Source of the DNA: Streptomyces microflavus
GTDB taxonomy: Bacteria; Actinomycetota; Actinomycetes; Streptomycetales; Streptomycetaceae
Reading direction: 5' to 3'
Assembly (NCBI RefSeq): GCF_014650075.1
Contig: NZ_BMUG01000001.1
Location: 448,710 to 512,709, forward strand
DNA: 64,000 nt
The notes under the pieces are model-generated. The model saw only the letters and a list, made by a program, of their open reading frames with translations, was not told where the DNA came from and did not search any database. Position numbers and translations under genes: made by a program. This document shows positions 27,206 to 34,004 of the stretch, piece after piece (the stretch's first letter is position 1; each line of letters opens with the position of its first letter).

Positions 27206-28585
27206 ATGCCGACCGAGAGCCGCCGCGACAGCGGTACGGAGCGGAGTCCGGGCCCGCCCCTCCCGCGCCGGGTGCGGATCGGTTACGGCCTCGGCTCGCT
27301 CTGCACCGGCACCTTCGCCACCGTGCCCGGCCTGATCCTGCTGTACTACCTGACCAATGTGCTGGCCGTCTCCCCGGCCCTCGCCGGGGCGGCGGTCTTC
27401 CTGCCCAAGGCCTGGGACGTCCTGATCAACCCGCTCGTCGGCGCGCTCTCCGACCGCAGCCGGCTGCGCGCCGGCCCGCGCCGGCCGTTCCTCCTCATCG
27501 GCGCCTGCACCCTGCCGCCCCTCTTCGCACTGATCTTCGCCGCACCCCCGGTGCGCGGCATGGCCGCCGCCGCGTACGTCGCCGCCCTCTTCCTGCTCGC
27601 CGCGACCGCCTACGCGGTCTTCCAGGTGCCGTACGTGACGATGCCCGCCGAGATCACCGACGACCCGGCCGAACGCCGCCGGGTGCTGAGCTGGCGAGTG
27701 GCGTTCCTCGGGGCCGCGATCCTCCTCTCCGGCGCGCTCGCCCCGGCCATCGCCCATGCGGACGGTGGCACTCCGGCGAGCTACCGGCTGATGGGCGTCG
27801 CCGTGGCCGTCCTCCTCGCGGTGGGCATGTTCGGCGCCTGGTTCACCACCCGGTGGGCCCCCGCCGTGGCCCGCTCCACCGCCGAGCCCTCCCTCCGCGC
27901 CCAACTGGCCGTGGCCCGCACGAACCGGCCCTTCCTCTTCCTGTCGGGGATGTGGTTCCTCCAGGCGCTGGCGGTCGGCGTGATGCTGGCGGGGGTCCAG
28001 TACTTCGCCACGTACACCCTCGGCTCCCCGGGCGCGGTCACCCCGCTCTTCGCCTGCCTGATCGGCCCGCTGGTCCTGGTCATGCCGCTGTGGACGAGGC
28101 TCGCCAGACTGCGCGGCGCGAAGTACGCGCAGGGCTGCGCCACGCTGCTGTACGTCGCCGGGGCGGCGGCCCTCGCCCTCACCGGCCAGGTGGGCAATGC
28201 CCTCGGATACGCAGCCGTAGCGGTCATCGGCATCGCCTACGCGGGCCTCCAACTGCTGCCGCTCACCCTCCTCGCGGACACCCTGGCCGCCGACACCGCC
28301 CGCACCGGCAAGCGCCGCGCCGCCACGTTCACGGGCCTGTGGACGGCGGCCGAGACGCTGGCGTTCGCGCTGGGCGCGGGCGTCTTCGCCCTGGTCCTCA
28401 CGGTGACCGGTTTCCGCTCCTCGGACGCCGACCACGAGGTCGCCCAGCCCGCCGCCGCGCTGACCGGCATCACGGCGGGTATGAGCCTGCTGCCCGCACT
28501 CCTCGCCGCCGCGAGCCTGTGGCTGCTCCACCGCTACCGCGAGGACCCCGCCGACGCCCCGAAGGACGCCACCCGTGCAGCCTGA
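27206..28585 (+). CDS. MFS transporter, GPH sugar/cation symporter-like
   Basis: 459 residues with about 12 membrane segments. ATG at 27206 is preferred to an in-frame ATG at 27194; neither has a good ribosome site. It resembles the glycoside-pentoside-hexuronide group by YGLGSLCTG at the start, DPL/NPLVGALSDRSR in the first cytoplasmic loop and the basic AGPRRPF motif. GPH carriers take up sugars with sodium or protons. However, the gene overlaps a PLP decarboxylase gene by 11 bases, so the carried compound may be an amino acid, amine or amino-sugar relative; this is inference. Confidence 0.85.
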   Translation: MPTESRRDSGTERSPGPPLPRRVRIGYGLGSLCTGTFATVPGLILLYYLTNVLAVSPALAGAAVFLPKAWDVLINPLVGALSDRSRLRAGPRRPFLLIGACTLPPLFALIFAAPPVRGMAAAAYVAALFLLAATAYAVFQVPYVTMPAEITDDPAERRRVLSWRVAFLGAAILLSGALAPAIAHADGGTPASYRLMGVAVAVLLAVGMFGAWFTTRWAPAVARSTAEPSLRAQLAVARTNRPFLFLSGMWFLQALAVGVMLAGVQYFATYTLGSPGAVTPLFACLIGPLVLVMPLWTRLARLRGAKYAQGCATLLYVAGAAALALTGQVGNALGYAAVAVIGIAYAGLQLLPLTLLADTLAADTARTGKRRAATFTGLWTAAETLAFALGAGVFALVLTVTGFRSSDADHEVAQPAAALTGITAGMSLLPALLAAASLWLLHRYREDPADAPKDATRAA

Positions 28586-30089
28586 CCCCACCGCAAGCAC
28601 CGAAGAGGCCCACGCGCTCCCCGCAGGCCGCCCGGCGGCAGAGATCCTCACCGAACTCAAGGCGCTGCGCACCGCCGACGCCCCCACCCGGGGCGGCCGG
28701 ACCTTCGCCTACGTCTACGACGCCGGACGCGAGGGCCTGGGCGAGCTGGCCGCCGAGGCCTATGCCGCGTACGCCACCGTCAACGGGCTCGACCCCACGG
28801 TCTTCCCGAGCGTGGCGCGCCTGGAGAACGACCTGGTCGGCGCGGCGGCGGCCCTCCTCGGTGCCCCACCCGGCGCCCAGGGCACCTTCACCAGCGGCGG
28901 CACCGAATCGATCCTGCTCGCGGTCAAGACGGCGAGGGACCACGCCCGTTCGACCCGAGGCGTGACCGACCCGCAACTGGTGCTCCCCTCCACCGCGCAC
29001 GCCGCGTTCCACAAGGCGGCCGCCTACCTGGGCCTGGAACCGGTGGTGGTCCCGGTGGACCCGGTGACGTACAAGGCCAACCCGACCGCGATGGCCGCCG
29101 CGATCACCCCCCGTACCGCCTTGGTCGTCGCCTCGGCCCCCTCGTACGCGCACGGGGTCATCGACCCGGTGGCGAGGATCGCGGAGGCGGCGGCCGAGCA
29201 CGAGGTGCTGTGCCACGTGGACGCGTGCATCGGCGGCTGGCTGCTCCCGTACCTGCGCCGGGCGGGCCGCACGGTCGAACCGTTCGACTTCTCCCTCCCC
29301 GGCGTCACATCCATCTCGGTGGACCTGCACAAGTACGGCTACGCGGACAAGGGCGCCTCGGTGGTCCTCTACCGGAACGCCGAACTCCGCCGCCACCAGT
29401 ACTTCACCCACGCGGGCTGGCCCGGCTACCCGGTGGTCAACCCGACGGTCCAGGGCACCAAGTCGGCGGGCCTGCTGGCCCAGGCGTGGGCGGTGCTCCA
29501 GCACATAGGCGAGGACGGCTACACATTCCTGGCCGCACGCGTGGCGGAAGCCTCCGACCACCTCCTGGAGGGCCTGCGCACCACCCCGGACATCCACATC
29601 CTCGGCGAACCGGAGGCGGGCCTGGTCGCGTTCACGGTCCTCACCTCCGCCACACCGGACCGGCCCTCCGGCACACCCGACCTGAGCCTGCTGCTGCACC
29701 TGGCCGACGAGATGCGCGTACGCGGCTGGTACCTCCAGCCCCAGCTCTCCTTCGACGGCCTCCCGCCCAACCTCCACCTCACCCTGACCCCCGCCACGGT
29801 GGACCGCGTGGAAGCCCTGCTCACGGACCTGCCCGAAGCCCTGACAACAGCCCGCACCCTCCCCCCGGCCACCGCCGACCCCGCCCTCACCGACCTGGCG
29901 GCGACCCTGGACCCCGACACCCTCACCCCGGACGACGTGGCGGGCATCCTGGCCTTCGCGGGCCTGGGGGAGGGGGGCGGCCTTCCGGAGCGCATGGCCC
30001 CGGTGCTGTTCCTGCTGGACGCGCTGCCGGGCCGGCTGAAGGAACGGCTGCTGACGGAGTTCGTGGGGTCGGTGTTCCGGCTGGGCTGA
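28575..30089 (+). CDS. PLP-dependent decarboxylase / sphingosine-phosphate-lyase-like
   Basis: 504-residue PLP enzyme of fold type I, group II decarboxylase superfamily. GTG at 28575 lies inside the transporter gene and follows GAAGGA. Features: TSGGTESILLAVKTARD (phosphate binding, near residue 108), CHVDACIGGWLLP with the pyridine-nitrogen Asp, and SVDLHKYGYADKG with the PLP lysine. The DLHKYG(YADKG) form is like sphingosine-1-phosphate lyases rather than glutamate decarboxylase. The reaction is not certain: an aldolytic cleavage or a decarboxylation is possible. The 11-base overlap with the transporter argues for a shared substrate pathway. Confidence 0.85.
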   Translation: MQPDPTASTEEAHALPAGRPAAEILTELKALRTADAPTRGGRTFAYVYDAGREGLGELAAEAYAAYATVNGLDPTVFPSVARLENDLVGAAAALLGAPPGAQGTFTSGGTESILLAVKTARDHARSTRGVTDPQLVLPSTAHAAFHKAAAYLGLEPVVVPVDPVTYKANPTAMAAAITPRTALVVASAPSYAHGVIDPVARIAEAAAEHEVLCHVDACIGGWLLPYLRRAGRTVEPFDFSLPGVTSISVDLHKYGYADKGASVVLYRNAELRRHQYFTHAGWPGYPVVNPTVQGTKSAGLLAQAWAVLQHIGEDGYTFLAARVAEASDHLLEGLRTTPDIHILGEPEAGLVAFTVLTSATPDRPSGTPDLSLLLHLADEMRVRGWYLQPQLSFDGLPPNLHLTLTPATVDRVEALLTDLPEALTTARTLPPATADPALTDLAATLDPDTLTPDDVAGILAFAGLGEGGGLPERMAPVLFLLDALPGRLKERLLTEFVGSVFRLG

Positions 30090-30242
30090 GGGGTACGGCG
30101 ACCGGGCAGGAGTGGCTCAGGGGCGGTCGGGGTCGGGGTCGGTGGAGTCGTCCTCGGATATGTGCGGCTGAACCCGTGGTGCCGCCAACGGCCCAGCGGT
30201 AGTCTCGCGGCCCCGGTAAGCCTGTACGACCCGGAGGTCCGC

Positions 30243-30506
30243 ATGGCTGATCAGCCGCTCAAGGCTCACTTCGTCGCCGATCCGATCGAGCTTCCCGACG
30301 GCCGCAGGGTCCGCGTCAGCGCGTACCCCGACGGCAGCATTCGGTTCAGGGTGGACGGGCTGCCGTACGTCCTCACCGAGGCGTACCTCAGCGGTAACCC
30401 CGAGAAGGACAAGGCGATCCTGAAGATCTCGCCCGGCAAGCAGGGAAGCAACGCCTCTCACAACTACGCCGAGTTGCTGGAGAGCAGGAACAAGGACAAG
30501 GGCTGA
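30243..30506 (+). CDS. Small conserved-type hypothetical protein
   Basis: 87 residues. ATG at 30243 follows GGAGG by 5 bases. The protein is hydrophilic, with a beta-strand-rich first half (KAHFVADPIELPDGRRVRVS, then GSIRFRVDGLPYVLTEAYLS) and a lysine-rich end (SRNKDKG). It has no signal or membrane segment. No family is recognised. A TAGTCT box at 30200-30205 could be its -10. It is convergent with the acetyltransferase operon and ends at a shared terminator. Confidence 0.78.
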   Translation: MADQPLKAHFVADPIELPDGRRVRVSAYPDGSIRFRVDGLPYVLTEAYLSGNPEKDKAILKISPGKQGSNASHNYAELLESRNKDKG

Positions 30507-30514
30507 ACGACCCC

Positions 30515-30551
30515 GAGCGCGCCCGGCCTCCCTTGCGGAGGCCGGCGGCGC
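30515..30551. terminator. Bidirectional terminator, hypothetical gene / acetyltransferase
   Basis: AGCGC and CCGGCCTCC at 30515-30530 pair with GGAGGCCGG and GCGCT at 30536-30551, with a 2x2 internal loop and a 5-base loop. Confidence 0.65.
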
Positions 30552-30559
30552 TTCGCGTC

Positions 30560-31216
30560 TCAGTCCCGGGGAGCCGCCGCCTCCAGCTCCGTCACCGTGC
30601 CCGACATCACCGTACGGATGTGGTGCGTCAGGTGGTCCGCAGGCCAGTCCCACCAGGCCACCGCCAGCAGGCGCGCGATGTCCGCCTCCTCGTAGCGGGT
30701 GCGGATCAGGCGGGCCGGGTTGCCGCCGACGATGCCGTAGTCCGGGACGTCCGAGACGACCACGGACCGGGAGCTGATGATCGCGCCGTGCCCGATGCGG
30801 ACGCCCGGCATGATGACCGCCTCGTAGCCGATCCACACGTCGTTGCCGATCACCGTGTCGCCCCGGTTGGGCAGGCCCGTCAGCAGATCGAAGTGGTCGG
30901 CCCACGAGCCGCCGAGCGTCGGGAACGGGAACGTGGACGGGCCGTCCATACGGTGGTTGGAGCCGTTCATGAGGAACCGCACCCCCGTCCCCAGCGCGCA
31001 GAACTTGCCGATCACCAGGCGCTCCGGCCCGTAGTGGTAGAGCACGTTCCGGGTCTCGAACTCCGTGGCGTGCTCCGGGTCGTCGTAGTACGAGTACGCC
31101 CCCACCTCGATCAGCTCCGAGGTGACCAGCGGCTTCAGCTGCACCACGCGCGGCTGGCCCGGCATCGGGTGCAGGGTGGTGGGGTCGGCCGGGACGGGCG
31201 TGGGGTCAGAACTCAT
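30560..31216 (-). CDS. Left-handed beta-helix O-acetyltransferase (CatB/Vat-like)
   Basis: 218 residues with the hexapeptide-repeat fold of xenobiotic acetyltransferases. Features: YSYYDDPEHATEF and IGKFCALGTGVRFLMNGSNH, the latter with the catalytic His environment, then WIGYEAVIMPGVRIGHGAII coils and GIVGGNPARLIRTRY near the end. It is very like the CatB-related group, whose members acetylate chloramphenicol, streptogramin A or other hydroxyls. The substrate here is unknown. The start overlaps the DUF2071 stop by 11 bases, so it is the last gene of a three-gene operon under an ArsR repressor. Confidence 0.9.
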   Translation of the reverse strand: MSSDPTPVPADPTTLHPMPGQPRVVQLKPLVTSELIEVGAYSYYDDPEHATEFETRNVLYHYGPERLVIGKFCALGTGVRFLMNGSNHRMDGPSTFPFPTLGGSWADHFDLLTGLPNRGDTVIGNDVWIGYEAVIMPGVRIGHGAIISSRSVVVSDVPDYGIVGGNPARLIRTRYEEADIARLLAVAWWDWPADHLTHHIRTVMSGTVTELEAAAPRD

Positions 31217-32051
31217 GGGGTCGCTTCCGGGGGAGGGGTACGGGCAGGCGCGCGAAGGTCATCGTGGCAGTCCTGCCCGGTGAGGCGCGGGGATTTTCGG
31301 CGCCGCCCTGCGCCGCCCCCGCCCCGCACCCGACCCGCATCGGCTCCCCCTGTGACCAGTCCGCCGCCACGCCCCGCATCACCAGCGCGCTGTCCAGCAC
31401 CGCGCTGCCCGGGGGAAAGCGGTCCAGGTCCTCGAAGAACGAGGAGCGTACGGTACGGGGCCGGCCCGCCGTCACCTTCCAGGCAGCCGTGGACAGTTCG
31501 AGGACGTCCAGGTGGGTGCCCCCGGCGTTGGGGGAGAGGCCCCGGCTTCCGAGGCGGAAGAACTCCGACGCCTCCGCCAGGTCCGTGAACAGCCCGCTCC
31601 CGTGCAGCTCCTCGGCCGGCTCCACCGTCGCATCGACCTCCACCTCGCCGTCCCGGGTCGCGAACGCCACCCGTACCGCGTCGGCCTCCTCCCGCACCGT
31701 GAAGTCCGCGCGGCCGTGCTCGCCCGGGTAGATCCGGCCGCCCGCGAAGGCGTTGAGGCGGGAGGCGGTGTCGCGGCGCGGGATGTAGACGCCGCGCTCG
31801 ACGCCGTCCGGGCCGTCCCACTCGACGGAGATCCGGTGCGCCGCGTTCTCGCTGGTCAGCCCGGTCGCCGCCGGGGCCCAGCCGGGGCGGACGCCGCCGA
31901 TCCGGAGCAGGCAGATCCCCGCCACCGCCTGGCCGCGCACCAGTTGGGGCCGCAGCGGTGCGGGCAGCAGGGCCGCCGCCACGTACGGGTCCACCCGGTA
32001 GTTCACCAGGAGACGGCGTTCGATGGTGCTGGACAGCCGGGGCCGGATCAT
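31206..32051 (-). CDS. DUF2071 family protein
   Basis: 281 residues. ATG at 32051 overlaps the ArsR stop in ATGA, a coupled start; the extended upstream reading would run into arsR. It begins MIRPRLSSTIERRLLVNYRV and shows conserved family patterns: PYVAAALLPAPLRPQLVRG, GVYIPRRDTASRLNAFAGGR and YPGEHGRADF. The family (YqjF-like, acetoacetate-decarboxylase-like fold) has no established role. The last 40 residues are low-complexity (GAGAAQGGAENPRASPG) and may be disordered. It lies between a repressor and an acetyltransferase, which suggests a stress or toxic-compound response. Confidence 0.85.
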   Translation of the reverse strand: MIRPRLSSTIERRLLVNYRVDPYVAAALLPAPLRPQLVRGQAVAGICLLRIGGVRPGWAPAATGLTSENAAHRISVEWDGPDGVERGVYIPRRDTASRLNAFAGGRIYPGEHGRADFTVREEADAVRVAFATRDGEVEVDATVEPAEELHGSGLFTDLAEASEFFRLGSRGLSPNAGGTHLDVLELSTAAWKVTAGRPRTVRSSFFEDLDRFPPGSAVLDSALVMRGVAADWSQGEPMRVGCGAGAAQGGAENPRASPGRTATMTFARLPVPLPRKRPHEF

Positions 32052-32413
32052 GAGGCGTCGCCTTCCGGGGCTGGGCGCCACTTCGTGTGGCGGAGCACGA
32101 TCTGTTCGGGGCACACGGCGCTCAGGAAGCGCCCCACGCACATGGCGAGGCGCTCCTCGGCGAGCGAGTAGAGGATGCGGTTGGCGTCGCGGCGCTCGGT
32201 GACGAGCCCGGCGCCCTTGAGCACGCCCAGGTGGCGCGAGATGGACGGGGCGCTGATCGAGAACCGGCTCGCGATCTCCCCGGCGGCCAGCTCGCCCCCG
32301 CGCAGATCCTCCAGGATCTGGCGGCGGGTGGGGTCGGCCAGCGCACGGAAGGCGCTCGCCTCGTCTTCGGAATCAGAGGAATCAGAGGTGGAAGTGGCGG
32401 AGGGGGGTTCCAT
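32048..32413 (-). CDS. ArsR-family repressor
   Basis: 121 residues. An acidic serine-rich N-terminus of about 17 residues precedes a winged helix: FRALADPTRRQILEDLRGGE, then EIASRFSISAPSISRHLGVL with the recognition helix, then GLVTERRDANRILYSL. No metal-binding cysteine cluster of the ArsR (ELCVCDL) type is present, so this is more like the metal-independent members that sense organic or redox signals; a single Cys is in SAVCPEQI. Its AT-rich operator is directly upstream. First gene of the operon with DUF2071 and the acetyltransferase. Confidence 0.9.
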   Translation of the reverse strand: MEPPSATSTSDSSDSEDEASAFRALADPTRRQILEDLRGGELAAGEIASRFSISAPSISRHLGVLKGAGLVTERRDANRILYSLAEERLAMCVGRFLSAVCPEQIVLRHTKWRPAPEGDAS

Positions 32414-32421
32414 GCGCCATG

Positions 32422-32446
32422 TTTAGCATATGAGCTAAATAGCTAA
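32422..32446. promoter_or_regulatory. ArsR operator overlapping the operon promoter
   Basis: TTTAGC (32422-32427), 6-base spacer, GCTAAA (32434-32439), and a further GCTAA at 32442-32446. It lies 9 bases upstream of the repressor start. It is an AT-rich island in GC-rich DNA and overlaps a plausible minus-strand promoter. Confidence 0.62.
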
Positions 32447-32465
32447 CAACCCAGTTCAGGGCATG

Positions 32466-32504
32466 GGAGAGCCCCCGCGAGTCATGTCCTCGCGAGGGCT
32501 CTCC
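32466..32504 (-). terminator. Terminator of sodF
   Basis: GGAGAGCCC and CCGCGAG arms pair with CTCGCG and GGGCTCTCC, 7-base loop, one mismatch. It is 73 bases beyond the sodF stop. Confidence 0.75.
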
Positions 32505-32576
32505 GTTCATCCGCCTGCCGAAGTGAAGGTTGAGAAGACGATCACGAGGCAGGACGTACTGTCCGCCGGAGCGGAA

Positions 32577-33218
32577 TCAGGGGGCGAGCAGCAGTACGTC
32601 CGCGCGCTCCTTGGCCGCCGCGTAACGCTTCGCCACGTCCTGCCAGTTGACGACCTGCCACATCGCCTCGATGAAGTCCACCTTCTGGTTCTTGTACTGA
32701 AGGTAGAAGGCGTGCTCCCAGGCGTCGAAGACCAGGATCGGGACCGAGCCCTGGCCGACGTTGCCCTGGTGGTCGTAGACCTGCTCGACGATGAGCTTGC
32801 CGCTGAGGGGCTCGTACGCGAGGACGCCCCAGCCGGAACCCTGCGTGGTGGCGGAGGCCTTCGTCAGCTGGGCCTTGAAGCCCGCGTAGGAGCCGAAGGA
32901 CTCGGTGATCGCGTCGGCCAGGTCGCCCACGCCGTCCGCCGCGAGGGGCTCGCCGCCGCCGTCGCCGGTCATGTTGTGCCAGTAGATCGAGTGCAGGATG
33001 TGGCCGGAGAGGTGGAACGCGAGGTTCTTCTGGAGGCCGTTGATCGCGCCCCAGGCCTCCTTGTCGCGGGCCTCTTCCAGCTGCTCCAGGGTGTCGTTCG
33101 CACCCTTGACGTATGCGGCGTGGTGCTTGTCGTGGTGCAGCTCGACGATCTGCGGGTTGATGACCGGTTCGAGCGCCGCGTAGTCGTACGGGAGTTCCGG
33201 GAGCGTGTACGTGGCCAT
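32577..33218 (-). CDS. sodF: Superoxide dismutase, Fe(-Zn) type
   Basis: Converts superoxide to peroxide and oxygen. 213 residues, the usual length. Metal ligands are visible in the standard places: His28 of VELHHDKHH, the His of HSIYWHNM, and Asp and His of [12 protein letters not shown]. The Fe/Mn family signature DAWEHAFY is complete. It starts [21 protein letters not shown] Nur-like box 42 bases upstream (33261-33277) fits the Streptomyces pattern in which nickel-loaded Nur represses sodF while the nickel enzyme SodN is used. It is monocistronic, with a terminator behind it. Confidence 0.95.
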   Translation of the reverse strand: MATYTLPELPYDYAALEPVINPQIVELHHDKHHAAYVKGANDTLEQLEEARDKEAWGAINGLQKNLAFHLSGHILHSIYWHNMTGDGGGEPLAADGVGDLADAITESFGSYAGFKAQLTKASATTQGSGWGVLAYEPLSGKLIVEQVYDHQGNVGQGSVPILVFDAWEHAFYLQYKNQKVDFIEAMWQVVNWQDVAKRYAAAKERADVLLLAP

Positions 33219-33260
33219 GATGCGAGCCCTCCGACTGCTGGGAATGCCGTCCAGTTGTTA

Positions 33261-33277
33261 TTGCAACCTATATGCAA
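33261..33277. promoter_or_regulatory. Nur-type box upstream of sodF
   Basis: TTGCAA-N5-ATGCAA, which matches the Nur consensus TTGCAA-N5-TTGCAA as I remember it, at one remaining difference. It is placed 42 bases upstream of the sodF start. Confidence 0.7.
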
Positions 33278-33382
33278 GAGCAGGCTAACAGCAGGAAGGT
33301 TCACGAAGTGATCAGCCCTTGGGCCTAGGACCAGGGGCGCAGGGGGGCAGGGGGTGGCGTCGCGGGCGTGGCGCGCACGCGT

Positions 33383-33415
33383 GGCGGGCCCGTTCGATGG
33401 GCCGACGGGCCCGCC
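33383..33415 (-). terminator. Terminator of the small hydrophilic gene
   Basis: GGCGGGCCCGT pairs with ACGGGCCCGCC, just past the stop of the gene ending at 33423. Confidence 0.7.
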
Positions 33416-33422
33416 GGGCGGA

Positions 33423-33797
33423 TCAGTGGGTGGGGTCGCTGCCCTTCCGCTCCTGCGGGTCGACGCCCGTATGGGCGGAGGCGTCCTTCTCGCCGCTGGG
33501 GCGCCGGGACCTGCCCCGGCGGCCGGTCTCCCGCATGTCGGAGTCCCCGCCGCGGTCCTCCCCGCGGCTCGTCGAACTCTCCGTCGTGGTGCCTTCCAGG
33601 GAGGCCCGCTTCTCCTCCTCGGCCGGCTTCCTGCGGGGTCGGTCCGGCTCCGGGGCGTACGTGTCCGGGTGGAACGAGCGGTGAGCGCTGGGATTGGCCT
33701 TCTGTGTCGTTTCATCGACATCGGGGGCCCAGCCGTGCTGCCCCTCGCCCTCGAACCTGCTCGGCCCCTCGCCGTGCCGGGGCGGTTTCTTCGACAT
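33423..33797 (-). CDS. Small hydrophilic hypothetical protein
   Basis: 124 residues, starting at ATG 33797 behind GAGAGG. It is extremely polar and rich in Glu, Arg, Ser, Gly and Pro (EDRGGDSDMRETGRRGRSRR, PRRKPAEEEKRASLEG), with no hydrophobic core, so probably disordered in the cell. No family is recognised. It is flanked by an AT-rich region upstream and a terminator downstream, which supports a real transcribed gene. Upstream and divergent is transketolase. A stress-linked hydrophilin-like role is possible but only a guess. Confidence 0.65.
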   Translation of the reverse strand: MSKKPPRHGEGPSRFEGEGQHGWAPDVDETTQKANPSAHRSFHPDTYAPEPDRPRRKPAEEEKRASLEGTTTESSTSRGEDRGGDSDMRETGRRGRSRRPSGEKDASAHTGVDPQERKGSDPTH

Positions 33798-34004
33798 GGT
33801 GAGCCTCTCCCTCTCGCCGGGTGTCCTATTATCCTCCCTTTTCTTGTTATAAAGGCGGTCTGTCTTCTCGCCTGCCTCTCTTCCCGCGAGCACCCATGTT
33901 TGGACGCCGCTTCCGGGGGGACCCGGCCAAGCAGCCGGGCGGCTCGGGGCCGGGGGACCGCAGGTGCGCCGCTCGCCGCCCGCCCCACCGACCAGGAGGA
34001 CTTG
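33798..34004. promoter_or_regulatory. AT-rich divergent promoter region, hydrophilic gene / tkt
   Basis: The stretch 33825-33853 (TATTATCC, TTTTCTTGTTATAAAGG) is unusually AT-rich for this genome and lies between two divergent starts. It likely holds at least one promoter; I cannot place the boxes with confidence. Confidence 0.4.
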
